Part shown: positions 34,921 through 43,400 of the stretch, in pieces
Layout of the letters: each line of letters starts with the position of its first letter
Position numbering within the stretch: position 1 is the first letter of the stretch
Assembly: GCF_010501105.1 (NCBI RefSeq)
Contig: NZ_QVMQ01000011.1
Location: forward strand, 124,001 to 188,000
DNA from: Dysgonomonas sp. 511
GTDB lineage: Bacteria; Bacteroidota; Bacteroidia; Bacteroidales; Dysgonomonadaceae
Reading direction: 5' to 3'
Length of the DNA stretch: 64,000 nt
Program-made: the position numbers and the translations under genes
Notes under the pieces: generated by a model
The model's database searches: none
What the model was told of the DNA's origin: nothing
The model's input: the letters and a program-made list of their open reading frames with translations, nothing else

Positions 34921-35478
34921 TTAACAATCTGTGTATTTTTCCAATTTTTTATCTATATTCTCAAGCGCTTGCATATTTGCCTTATAATGCTTTTTCAGGT
35001 ATCGCACAGCCACTTTCTCGTTCTCGTTCTGCAACATTTCGTTGACGAAGGCCGAATTGTTTTCTATTATCTGTTCGAGGTCGGCTGCAAGCCTTGCCTG
35101 GTTTTGAGGATCGGTATGTCCCAATTTACACATAATATTGGAGATATATCCTTTCATCTGGCGGTCGTAATACTCGTTTACTGTCCTAAATTCGTCAGGT
35201 ATGGTACTTACCACAACCGGCTTGTCGAGAGTAGCTCCCATATTTTCCTTATTTGGCAAATATATCCTTGTGGCTATGGTTATTACCAGCAAGAATGAAG
35301 CTGCGATGGATATTATACTGACAAGCATCTTCTTATTGTGCCCTGTGCCTTGCCTAATACTCTTGTCCATCTTGCTGTTTAGCAATGCTTCGAAGCGTTC
35401 GGCATGCCCAGTCACAGGCTCCTGGTCGTCAAACAAGTTCCTGTTGTCATCTATATATTTTTTTCTCTTATCTTTCAT
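34921..35478 (-). CDS. Membrane-bound anti-sigma factor candidate
   Basis: A 185-residue single-span protein. The cytosolic N-terminus (1-50) is charged. A transmembrane helix follows at 51-73 (MLVSIISIAASFLLVITIAT), with a helical periplasmic part of about 110 residues (LEQIIENNSAFVNEMLQNEN, KKHYKANMQALENIDKKL). It has no zinc-binding HxxxCxxC and no FecR domain. Position directly after an ECF sigma gene and size support an anti-sigma role, which is inference. A strong Shine-Dalgarno-like GGAGGG precedes the ATG at 35478, unusual here and supporting that start over one at 35505. Confidence 0.7.
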   Translation of the reverse strand: MKDKRKKYIDDNRNLFDDQEPVTGHAERFEALLNSKMDKSIRQGTGHNKKMLVSIISIAASFLLVITIATRIYLPNKENMGATLDKPVVVSTIPDEFRTVNEYYDRQMKGYISNIMCKLGHTDPQNQARLAADLEQIIENNSAFVNEMLQNENEKVAVRYLKKHYKANMQALENIDKKLEKYTDC

Positions 35479-35491
35479 TGTTCCCTCCTTT

Positions 35492-36019
35492 TCAGATAAG
35501 TTCAATCAATTTTTGCTTTGCTCTCATATATTGCACCCTCACCGTTCCGGTGGGTATTTTTAATATCTCTGCCATCTCTTCGTGGTCGTATCCTTCTATC
35601 AGATATAGGTTGATAACCAAGCGGCTGGCTTCGGGCAGTTTTTCTATTGCCATTTTTACTTGTTCCACTTTGCCTACAATGTACTCCCAATCATCGCTAT
35701 CGTTATCGGCTATAGCATTATATCCCATATCCTCGTTGAGTGTTATAACATTCTTTTCCTTTTTGCGCAGCTTGTCGATAGATGTATTTATCGCTATGCG
35801 CACCAACCACGCACCGAAGGCGATCGTTTCGTCATAATCGTGGAGCCGGGTAAGAGCCTTCAAGAAAGATTCCTGCATGGCGTCTTCGGCTTCCAGCGAA
35901 TCTCTCAGTATGCGAAAACAAGAGTTATACACCCGCTTGTAGAAAGCATTGTACAGTTGCATCTGTGCTCTGTGTTCTCCCTTCCGGCATTGTCCGATTA
36001 TACTTTCGATATCGTTCAT
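35492..36019 (-). CDS. ECF RNA polymerase sigma factor
   Basis: A 175-residue sigma-70 family protein with regions 2 and 4 only. Region 2 runs from about 20 to 90 (YNAFYKRVYNSCFRILRDSL, EDAMQESFLKALTRLHDYDE, FGAWLVRIAINTSIDKLRKK). Region 4 runs from about 120 (IEKLPEASRLVINLYLIEGY, HEEMAEILKIPTGTVRVQYM). It heads a unit with the membrane anti-sigma candidate and the DUF4097-like gene. This type usually answers envelope signals and controls its own operon. The target promoters are not visible here. Confidence 0.93.
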   Translation of the reverse strand: MNDIESIIGQCRKGEHRAQMQLYNAFYKRVYNSCFRILRDSLEAEDAMQESFLKALTRLHDYDETIAFGAWLVRIAINTSIDKLRKKEKNVITLNEDMGYNAIADNDSDDWEYIVGKVEQVKMAIEKLPEASRLVINLYLIEGYDHEEMAEILKIPTGTVRVQYMRAKQKLIELI

Positions 36020-36168
36020 TTACTTTCCCTTTCTCTAAAAATATATACGCAGAAAAAAACCGGATGTTACAAATATGCAGATATTTTTTCGGAAATAAAG
36101 ATTCTATCTATGTATATTCAAAAAGAGCCAATATGCATATACCACTGATAATCAACATATATATTGTT

Positions 36169-36195
36169 AAAAAGTAACACTTGTAACACATTTTT
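36169..36195. repeat. Family D end remnant
   Basis: AAAAAGTAACACTTGTAACA followed by CATTTTT is identical to the end of the repeat at the window start. The rest of the unit is missing. Confidence 0.6.
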
Positions 36196-36296
36196 CATTG
36201 TTTTGCATATTGTGGTTCTTTTATTGTTAAACAGCTTTAGAGCCTGTATGATATAGATAAAGTTGTTGGGATTAAATTGGGAGGTGTTTGACTACT

Positions 36297-36368
36297 GTAG
36301 GGGAGAATTATCATTCGCCCTACAAAGTTCAGAATTGAGCTCGAATAAAGTTCATGCGTTTACCCTGG
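36297..36368. repeat. Family C element, half copy over the nrdG 3' end
   Basis: The hairpin GTAGGGGAGAATTATCATTC..CCCTAC (36297-36323) is followed by sequence collinear in reverse with the long family C copy, ending TTCATGCGTTTACCCTGG. The outer end overlaps the last codons and stop of nrdG. The 332-bp gap 36020-36351 holds this and the family D remnant, but no gene. Confidence 0.75.
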
Positions 36369-36909
36369 AATGTAAACCAATATTGGAATGTGAATAGAAG
36401 TGTTTTGATACTTTTTCCTTTTCCCAATATACAATATCCTTAGCCGATAAAGATCTCTGGATATCAATAATACGCTGGTTGCTACTGCCTCTGAATTGCA
36501 GGTCTTCGTTGCGTAGCTTTTCTATATACCGTCCGTCTACAAGGATGTCTATAAAAGGCAATATCTGCGACAACTTAGCCGATTTCACAATCTGCTCATA
36601 CGTAAATCCGGTATAGCACCAGATATTCTTTTTTGTTTCTGCCTTTATCAGCCGGGCAAGTTCGGTGAATCCGTCTATCTGCATAAACGGGTCGCCGCCC
36701 GAAAAAGTCACATTCGAAAACTCATCCTGCTTTATTATCTCCAGCAATTCGCTTGTCGAATATTCCCTGCCTGCCATTATGTTCCACGATTGTGGATTGT
36801 GGCAACCCTCGCACTGATGTATGCACCCTGCACCATAGATGGCTGTACGGAATCCCGGACCATCTACGGTAGTGTCGTGTACAATATTTAGTATAGATAG
36901 CTTATTCAT
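36352..36909 (-). CDS. nrdG: Anaerobic ribonucleotide reductase-activating protein
   Basis: A 185-residue radical SAM activase that makes the glycyl radical on NrdD. The iron-sulfur motif CxxxCxxC is Cys29, Cys33 and Cys36 (GCIHQCEGCHNPQSW). VTFSGGDPFMQIDGF follows, then DILVDGRYIEKLR and FRGSSNQRIID near the C-terminus. The final residues (HSRVNA) and the TGA stop are encoded by a family C repeat end, so the native C-terminus may have been altered. It lies 484 bp downstream of nrdD on the same strand, with a palindromic non-coding block in between, so strict operon coupling may be weakened. Confidence 0.95.
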   Translation of the reverse strand: MNKLSILNIVHDTTVDGPGFRTAIYGAGCIHQCEGCHNPQSWNIMAGREYSTSELLEIIKQDEFSNVTFSGGDPFMQIDGFTELARLIKAETKKNIWCYTGFTYEQIVKSAKLSQILPFIDILVDGRYIEKLRNEDLQFRGSSNQRIIDIQRSLSAKDIVYWEKEKVSKHFYSHSNIGLHSRVNA

Positions 36910-36987
36910 GCTAATCAGTAGTTAAATTGTATGTTACTTTTTTATACTGCATAAAAGCAATCTTGTGTTAAACATTTTATCATTAGC

Positions 36988-37330
36988 TCATCCTGCCGCG
37001 CCCTCCTGGGCTTGCCCTCCCTTTTGGCATTGCCCAAAAGGAAGCAAAAGGCTAGTGATATCGCAAACTCTTGTTGGGCTTTAGCCCGCGCCATTAGCTT
37101 TGCGTACGGGGTACCCACGCGATGCAGACGGCGTAGAATGAAGTGGGGCTGCTGTTATGCAACTTTGCTAAGCCAACAAAAGGCTTGTCGTTAGTTCACT
37201 TCATTCAGCCGGCAAAGCGCAAAGTGGGTCGTACGGCGAAGCGAGGCGCAAAAGAGTTTTTGGTTCCTTTTGGGGCTTAGGCCAAAAGGAACGCAAGCAA
37301 ACACCGTTCGGCAGAGCGAAGCGGAGCCAA
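36988..37330. repeat. GC-rich palindromic block between nrdD and nrdG
   Basis: Base composition is clearly richer in G+C than the flanks. It contains a CCTTTTGG/CCAAAAGG hairpin (37020-37041) and a perfect 11-bp hairpin GTTCCTTTTGG/CCAAAAGGAAC (37263-37292). Words such as AAAAGGAA, GGCAAAGCG and GCGAAGCG recur. Short open frames across it have no recognisable product. Similar wording (GGGTAAAAGGAACACAAGG) occurs at 45194-45212. Confidence 0.6.
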
Positions 37331-37393
37331 TCTGTGATTGCGCGCAGTATATAAAAGAACGATTTGCCGTTAAATTCTAACTGCCGATTCGCA

Positions 37394-39601
37394 TTATTCA
37401 TGGATAATACGGTCGTTCAGTTCGGCCAGTTTGGCACTGTTCCATCTGTCAGTTGTTCCCACCAGATAGCCTGTAATACGTTGCAAGCGGTCTATTTCGT
37501 TGCTTCCGCATTTCGGACAGGCAGCTATACGCGCATCCGCATTTTCATAGCCACACTTCAAGCAGCGGTTGCGGTTATGATTTACCGAAGCATATCCCAT
37601 ATCATACTTGTCCATCATATCTACCACAGTCATTATAGCTTCGGGGTTGTGGGTGGCATCGCCGTCTACCTCAACATAGAAGATGTGACCTCCACGGGTG
37701 AGGTTGTGATACGGTGCTTCCACCTTTGCTTTTTGGTGCGCACTGCATTTGTAATATACAGGAACGTGGTTCGAATTTGTATAATAATCCCTGTTGGTAA
37801 TCCCTTCTATAAGTCCGAAGTCTTTCCTGTCCCTACGGGTGAAACGCCCCGCCAGACCCTCGGCAGGAGTAGCCAGTACGCTGTAATTGTGCTGGTATCT
37901 GTCGGAAAATTCATTTATGCGGTCGCGCATATAGGTAACTATTTCTAGTCCGAGTTTTTGTGCTTTTTCATCTTCGCCATGATGTTTGCCGATCAGAGCA
38001 ACCAAAGCTTCGGCAAGACCGATAAACCCTATCCCCAGCGTTCCCTGATTGATTACTTTCTCTATTGTGTTTTCGCCTTCGAGTTGTTCGCACCCTTCCC
38101 ACAGTACCGACATTAGTAATGGGAATTGTTTTGGTGCTGCCGTCTTCTGAAATTCGAAACGGCGGTGCAATTGCAAGGCGGCTAGGTCGAGTAGGTGATT
38201 GAGTTTGCTATAGAAACAGTCGATCCTTTCTTTTTCGTTTTCAATATTCCTGCATTCCAACGCTATGCGTACGAGATTGAGAGTAGAGAACGAAAGATTG
38301 CCGCGTCCGATAGATGTCTTCTTCCCGAAGCGGTTTTCAAACACACGTGTACGGCATCCCATAGTAGCCACTTCGTGTTCGAAACGGCGCGGATCGTCGG
38401 CTTTCCATTCTTCGTGCGTGTTGAATGACGCATCCAGGTTAAGGAAGTTGGGGAAGAAACGGCGTGCACTCACCTTGCAGGCAAGTTTGTAGAGGTCGTA
38501 GTTTTTGTCTTCCGGCAAATAGCTTACTCCTCTTTTCTTTTTCCATATCTGTATAGGGAAAATGGCTGTGACCCCATTGCCTACACCCTCGTAAGTGCTA
38601 TGCAGCAATTCGCGGATGATGCATCGCCCTTCGGCAGAAGTATCAGTCCCGTAATTGATAGAACTGAATACGACCTGGTTTCCTCCGCGCGAGTGAATGG
38701 TATTCATATTATGGATAAAAGCTTCCATAGACTGGTGTACGCGATTGACAGTGCGGTTGATAGCGTGTTGTATAACGCGTTCGTCACCTTGCAGTCCGCC
38801 CAACTCTCTAATATAATAGTCTTCTATTTGCACATCGTAAAGGTGCTTATAATCCTGCCCGTTGATTTGCTCCAACACCTGCACTTCCTCTACATAGCTT
38901 CTTCTTACAAACGGGGCTAAGTAGAAATCGAATGCCGGGATGGCCTGTCCACCGTGCATTTCGTTCTGAGCCGTTTCGAGCGAAATGCAACCAAGCATAC
39001 TGGCAGTCTCTATCCGTTTTGCCGGACGCGATTCGCCATGACCTGCATAAAACCCGTTGTTCAATATCTTATCCAGGGGATGCTGTACGCAGGTGAGGCT
39101 CTTTGTAGGATAATAGTCTTTGTCGTGGATATGCAGGTAGTTCAGACGTACGGCTTCCTTCACTTCCGGCAACAATAGATAGTCGTCGACAAAGGGTTTT
39201 GTGGTTTCGCTTGCAAACTTCATCATCATGCCTGCCGGGGTATCGGCATTCATATTGGCGTTTTCGCGGGTGATGTCGTTCGACTTGGTTTCTATAATTT
39301 CGAGGAACATATCGCGCGTTTTGGCCTTGCGGGCAATATTGCGTTTGTCGCGGTAGGCGATATATTTTTTAGCCACTTCCTTACGCGGGCTTTTCATCAG
39401 TTCCATTTCCACCATGTCTTGTATCTGCTCCACGGTCATTTGCTCGTTGCCCTGGCACGATACATAGTCGGTAATACGCCTTATCAATGTTGCGTCTTCG
39501 CCGTGTTCGGTATGCAACATGGCTTTGCGGATGGCAGCCATTATTTTTTCTTCGTTGAAGCCAACGATACGCCCGTCTCTTTTTACTACAGTCTGGATCA
39601 T
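37394..39601 (-). CDS. nrdD: Anaerobic (class III) ribonucleoside-triphosphate reductase
   Basis: A 735-residue oxygen-sensitive reductase making deoxyribonucleotides under anaerobic conditions. An N-terminal ATP-cone (about 3-90, TVVKRDGRIVGFNEEKIMAA) precedes the glycyl-radical barrel (SMLGCISLETAQNEMHGGQA; HNMNTIHSRGGNQVVFSSIN). The C-terminal zinc site is Cys680, Cys683, Cys695 and Cys698 (CLKCG, CPKCG). The radical site Gly711 lies in RITGYLVGTTDRW. It needs NrdG for activation. A cobalamin riboswitch precedes the gene, with about 130 nt between aptamer and ATG, so B12 should repress it. Confidence 0.97.
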   Translation of the reverse strand: MIQTVVKRDGRIVGFNEEKIMAAIRKAMLHTEHGEDATLIRRITDYVSCQGNEQMTVEQIQDMVEMELMKSPRKEVAKKYIAYRDKRNIARKAKTRDMFLEIIETKSNDITRENANMNADTPAGMMMKFASETTKPFVDDYLLLPEVKEAVRLNYLHIHDKDYYPTKSLTCVQHPLDKILNNGFYAGHGESRPAKRIETASMLGCISLETAQNEMHGGQAIPAFDFYLAPFVRRSYVEEVQVLEQINGQDYKHLYDVQIEDYYIRELGGLQGDERVIQHAINRTVNRVHQSMEAFIHNMNTIHSRGGNQVVFSSINYGTDTSAEGRCIIRELLHSTYEGVGNGVTAIFPIQIWKKKRGVSYLPEDKNYDLYKLACKVSARRFFPNFLNLDASFNTHEEWKADDPRRFEHEVATMGCRTRVFENRFGKKTSIGRGNLSFSTLNLVRIALECRNIENEKERIDCFYSKLNHLLDLAALQLHRRFEFQKTAAPKQFPLLMSVLWEGCEQLEGENTIEKVINQGTLGIGFIGLAEALVALIGKHHGEDEKAQKLGLEIVTYMRDRINEFSDRYQHNYSVLATPAEGLAGRFTRRDRKDFGLIEGITNRDYYTNSNHVPVYYKCSAHQKAKVEAPYHNLTRGGHIFYVEVDGDATHNPEAIMTVVDMMDKYDMGYASVNHNRNRCLKCGYENADARIAACPKCGSNEIDRLQRITGYLVGTTDRWNSAKLAELNDRIIHE

Positions 39602-39731
39602 AATGAAATATGTCTTTTATACTTTAATTCTATAAAAACATAACCGACGGAAGGGCGCAGAAATATACGCGAATACCACAGCTGGGAAGTAGTCGTATAT
39701 CCTTGCTTTTCTCCCGAAAGCTACGAATTGC

Positions 39732-39926
39732 GTATACGGCAGGTCTTCTGACTTATTTCAAGCAAGGCGCCTTCCCATTTTCTTGTCAGCTTTTAGTTTT
39801 TCTGCTATCAGCTTCTCAAAACAGTGGCGTGAGAGCCAGGCTTTTCTGTGAAATTTACAGCTACGGGGATAGTTCAGGACTTGCACCTGATTCCCTTTTT
39901 CGTCCTATTTCGGTGGAACCGTATAC
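39732..39926 (-). promoter_or_regulatory. Cobalamin (B12) riboswitch
   Basis: Read on the minus strand, the aptamer has a closing P1 stem GTATACGG/CCGTATAC (39926-39919 with 39739-39732). The core includes GGGAATCAGGTGCAAGTCCT, ATCCCCGTAGCTGTAA and GCCACTG, and the B12-box-like AGTCAGAAGACCTGCCG lies near the 3' end. Sequence order and length (195 nt) match the class. It lies 130 nt upstream of nrdD on the same strand. Adenosylcobalamin binding is expected to lower nrdD expression, favouring a B12-dependent reductase encoded elsewhere. Confidence 0.93.
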
Positions 39927-40635
39927 GACAACAAAGTTATATTATATAATCCGATTATACAGAAAAAAAAGAATTTATTTATACGTGATTTTTTCAAAAG
40001 TTTTCCCCAATATTTTTCAACACAATGCCTATCAGACATTTATATTTTTTAAATTGTTGAAAAGTTTTCCATTATGAAAAATTGGCTCGATTCTAAATTT
40101 TCCACAATGTGTTATTTCAACCCATTAATAGAGGCCGTTGCTATGCTTGATAACGCTAAGAATCACTGTACTAAGATAGTCTTATGCCGTCGCACTTCCC
40201 CACCTCGCAGCTTTGTGAAAATCTTCATGTATCTTTTACCTTATATCTGCATTCTTCAATTGGCAGGCAAGCTGAAAAAGCCGTCCTCTTCTGCCGAAGT
40301 GCAAATTACTGAAATTGCTTTTTCGGGAAATGCAAAAGACCCTTTCCTCAAATTAGGAGGGTATAATTATAAGCTGAACAAGAATTTTCTTACATTTGTT
40401 GATGTTTAAGGAGTAGGGTTATTAAGTTCTGGCTATACCCTGCCTCGAAGGAAGTTTTCAGGAAAAGGGCCTGAAAGGCATAGCATATGACAAAAATTAA
40501 AATTATTGCAATATTACGCCCCTACAGGCTTTCGAGGGGATATCACTTTTTGTCATGTACTGTACCAAGGGGTGTTGCTTTTTCTCTTATAACTCATTGT
40601 CGGCTAACTGAAATAACTATAAATAAAAATAACCT
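39927..40635. other. Non-coding stretch between the riboswitch and the GH18 gene
   Basis: Just over 700 bp without a supported gene. It contains a segment at 40363-40400 (ATAATTATAAGCTGAACAAG onward, including TACATTTG) that matches 14754-14791 before the XRE gene. A family B element follows at 40485-40559. A 111-codon open frame at 40074-40409 ends within the first of these and looks non-coding. The nrdD promoter must lie in the first part, on the minus strand. Confidence 0.6.
40485..40559. repeat. MITE-like element family B, short copy
   Basis: Ends ATGACAAAAATT and CTTTTTGTCATGTA match the 185-317 element in reverse orientation, including ACGCCCCTACAGGCTTTCGA. One hairpin module is missing, so it is a deleted copy. 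Confidence 0.8.
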
Positions 40636-41754
40636 ATGAAACAAATTATTCTTTCGTTAATGCTCGCGCTGGCTGTTCTGGTTTCGTGTTCAGACAATAA
40701 GCCTGTAGAAGAAAGCAAACCTGTTGTAATCTCTTACGTAGCAGGATACAACGGCAATGTAGATGTCAACCGCATACCTGCCGAGAAAATTACGCATATC
40801 AACTACGCCTTCGCCTTGATACAAGATGGCAAAGTAATCCTTGCCAACGAAGCAGTGGACGCCGCAAACCTGAAGGCACTTACAGGACTTAAAACGCAAA
40901 ACCCAGACCTAAAAGTGCTTCTTTCGGTAGGCGGATGGGCTGGCAGCAAGAACTTCTCCGATGCTGTATTGACAGCCGAAGGACAAAAAGCCTTTGCTAA
41001 ATCGGCTGTAGAACTGGTAAAAAAATACGACCTCGACGGATTGGATATCGACTGGGAATATCCGGCAACAGCGGGTGCGGAAGGTAATATTTTCCGTCCC
41101 GAAGATAAGCAAAACTTCACCTTGATGCTTGCTGCTATCAGGGCAGAACTAGACGCTGCCGCAGCCGGAAACGATAAGAAATACCAGCTTACAGCCGCAG
41201 TAGGTGGCCATCAGGGATTTATCGACAATACAGAGATGGCTAAAGTGCAAGAGTATCTCGACTATGTGAATATAATGACCTACGACTACCAGCAGGAAGG
41301 CAAAGCAGTACACCATACCAACCTGAAACCGAGCGAGAAATACCAGCCATCGGCAAGCGCAAGCAAGTCTGTCGACGCATATATCGCCGCCGGAGTACCT
41401 GCCGGAAAGTTGGTAATGGGTATTTCAGCTTATGGACGTGTTTACCAGTTGAAAAAAGGATGGGACAAAGGATTCGACCCTGCAGAAAGCAAATATACTA
41501 CCAAGAGCTATACCAATATTAAGGACAGCCTTGTAAACCAACAGGAATATTACCGCTATTGGGACGATGCAGCACAGGCTCCATATCTGTTCAACTTCTA
41601 CAAAGGCATCTTCATTACTTACGACGACGAAGAGTCGGTAAAGGCAAAATGCAGTTATGTAATGACAAATGGACTAGCCGGTGTTATGATGTGGGAGCAA
41701 GGCAACGACAACAAGAGCTACCTGATAAACGCAATAAGCCAAAGCCTGAAATAA
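40636..41754 (+). CDS. GH18 chitinase-like lipoprotein
   Basis: A 372-residue glycoside hydrolase of family 18, with lipobox Cys18 (AVLVSC). The catalytic signature DxxDxDxE is complete: DGLDIDWE at 134-141, with Glu141 as acid. The strand-3 motif LLSVGGW (95-101), the substrate-side NIMTYDYQ and the late MMWEQGND tryptophan region agree. It should cleave chitin or GlcNAc-containing oligosaccharides at the cell surface or in the periplasm. It is a single-gene unit closed by a strong terminator. The intact PUL starting at 51214 carries no active GH18, so this enzyme could complement it. Confidence 0.93.
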   Translation: MKQIILSLMLALAVLVSCSDNKPVEESKPVVISYVAGYNGNVDVNRIPAEKITHINYAFALIQDGKVILANEAVDAANLKALTGLKTQNPDLKVLLSVGGWAGSKNFSDAVLTAEGQKAFAKSAVELVKKYDLDGLDIDWEYPATAGAEGNIFRPEDKQNFTLMLAAIRAELDAAAAGNDKKYQLTAAVGGHQGFIDNTEMAKVQEYLDYVNIMTYDYQQEGKAVHHTNLKPSEKYQPSASASKSVDAYIAAGVPAGKLVMGISAYGRVYQLKKGWDKGFDPAESKYTTKSYTNIKDSLVNQQEYYRYWDDAAQAPYLFNFYKGIFITYDDEESVKAKCSYVMTNGLAGVMMWEQGNDNKSYLINAISQSLK

Positions 41755-41789
41755 TAAAGCAGGACAAAACGCGTTCTCGATAATGGAAA

Positions 41790-41827
41790 CAACAAGCCGC
41801 TTTGCCCTATGCAAAGCGGGTTTGTTG
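41790..41827 (+). terminator. Strong hairpin terminator after the GH18 gene
   Basis: CAACAAGCCGCTTTGC (41790-41805) pairs with GCAAAGCGGGTTTGTTG (41811-41827), with one bulged G, around a 5-nt loop. It separates the GH18 gene from porX. Confidence 0.75.
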
Positions 41828-41846
41828 CTTAAAATAGTAGACGAAT

Positions 41847-43391
41847 ATGAGACAAAAGCGAATACTCTGGGCAGATGACGAAATAGATATCCTGCGGCCT
41901 CACATCCTTTTCCTCAACGAGAAGGGGTATGATGTAACGCCGGTAAACAGCGGACAGGATGCTATAGAAACATTCAGGACAGAGACATTCGATATCGTAT
42001 TCCTCGACGAGCATATGCCGGGACTTAGTGGCATAGAAACCCTTAGCAGGATAAAGGAAGTCGACCCCAATATTCCGGTTATAATGATAACCAAAAGCGA
42101 AGACGAGGGCATTATGACCCATGCCATAGGCAAGAAGATAGCCGACTACCTGATAAAGCCTGTCAACCCCAACCAGATATTGCTGGCATTGAAGAAAATA
42201 CTTCACAAAGACGATATCGTATCCGAAGCCACTCTCGAAGGCTATCGCGGGGAGTATGTAAACATCAGTAATATGATAAACGATTCGCCCGGCTACCGGG
42301 GCTGGGTCGACATATACAAGAAGCTTATATATTGGGAGATGGAGCTGACCTCTGCCCAAAGCCCGTTGCTCGACCTGCTGCATACACAAAAACAGGAGGC
42401 CAACAATGCTTTTGCCAAGTATATCAGGTTCAACTACGAGAAGTGGATACAGGGTGCTGACGACAAGCCTCTGCTTAGCCCCCTCCTCTTTGCCCGGAAA
42501 GTATTCCCGATGCTCGACAATGGCGAAAAGCTGTTCTTTATCCTTATCGACAATTTCAGGCTCGACCAATGGTGGGAGATAAAGGACATACTGGCAGGAG
42601 AGTTTACTATCTCCGAAGACGAATACTTCAGCATACTGCCTACAACTACACAATATGCCCGCAATGCTATCTTTGCAGGAGCTATGCCCGAACAGATACA
42701 AAGACAGTATCCGGCACTTTGGGTTGATGAGGATGAGGACGAAAGCAAGAATATGCACGAAGACCTGTTGATAGCAGGACAACTCGAACGCTACCGGAAA
42801 AACTATAGTTTCTCGTATCACAAGATACTTACATCTTCGTACGGTGAGAAGCTGGCACAAAACATGAACACCCTTGCCAACAAACAACTGAATGTAGTAG
42901 TAGTCAACTTTGTGGATATGCTTTCGCATGCCCGTACCGAATCGAAGATGATAAAAGAACTTGCCGGTGACGAAGCGGCTTATCGTTCGCTCACCCGTTC
43001 GTGGTTCAGGCATTCGAGCACAATGGATATTTTGCGCAAGGCTAAAAGCATGGGGTTTAAAATCATATTAACTACCGACCACGGCACAGTAAGGGTAAAG
43101 CATCCTTTGAAAGTAATTGGCGACAAGTCGGTAAACTCCAACATCCGCTACAAAGCCGGGCGCAACCTCGAATACGACCGCAAGAAGGTATATGATATCC
43201 ACTCACCTGAGAAAGTGGGGCTACCCGCACCTAACATCAGCACCAAATATATCTTTGCCACAGGAGTGGATTTTTTCGCCTATCCTAACAATTACAACCA
43301 TTATGTTTCGTATTATACTGACACATTCCAACACGGCGGTATATCGCTGGAAGAGATGATAATACCATTTATCACTCTGGACGGGAAATAA
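41847..43391 (+). CDS. porX: PorX-type response regulator with PglZ domain
   Basis: A 514-residue two-domain protein. The receiver domain (1-120) has the acidic pocket WADDE, phosphoacceptor Asp54 (VFLDEHMPG) and Lys104 (YLIKPVNP). A helical linker (120-200) leads to a PglZ domain of the alkaline-phosphatase superfamily, with metal-site segments LFFILIDNFRLDQWW, PTTTQYARNAIF, ILTTDHGT and the final TFQHGGISLEEMIIP. PorX partners PorY and SigP to control type IX secretion genes in Bacteroidota, and its PglZ domain is reported to hydrolyse phosphodiesters of oligonucleotides. It is convergent with cdaA, 9 bp apart. Confidence 0.95.
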   Translation: MRQKRILWADDEIDILRPHILFLNEKGYDVTPVNSGQDAIETFRTETFDIVFLDEHMPGLSGIETLSRIKEVDPNIPVIMITKSEDEGIMTHAIGKKIADYLIKPVNPNQILLALKKILHKDDIVSEATLEGYRGEYVNISNMINDSPGYRGWVDIYKKLIYWEMELTSAQSPLLDLLHTQKQEANNAFAKYIRFNYEKWIQGADDKPLLSPLLFARKVFPMLDNGEKLFFILIDNFRLDQWWEIKDILAGEFTISEDEYFSILPTTTQYARNAIFAGAMPEQIQRQYPALWVDEDEDESKNMHEDLLIAGQLERYRKNYSFSYHKILTSSYGEKLAQNMNTLANKQLNVVVVNFVDMLSHARTESKMIKELAGDEAAYRSLTRSWFRHSSTMDILRKAKSMGFKIILTTDHGTVRVKHPLKVIGDKSVNSNIRYKAGRNLEYDRKKVYDIHSPEKVGLPAPNISTKYIFATGVDFFAYPNNYNHYVSYYTDTFQHGGISLEEMIIPFITLDGK

Positions 43392-43400
43392 GCAATTGTG

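Noticed and set aside
37012..37401. Short open frames on both strands between nrdD and nrdG
   Set aside because: They arise from a GC-rich palindromic block, have no homology I can recognise and no start signals.
40074..40409. 111-codon open frame after the riboswitch
   Set aside because: No recognisable domain; its end lies in a sequence duplicated from a promoter region, and codon use is unlike the neighbours.
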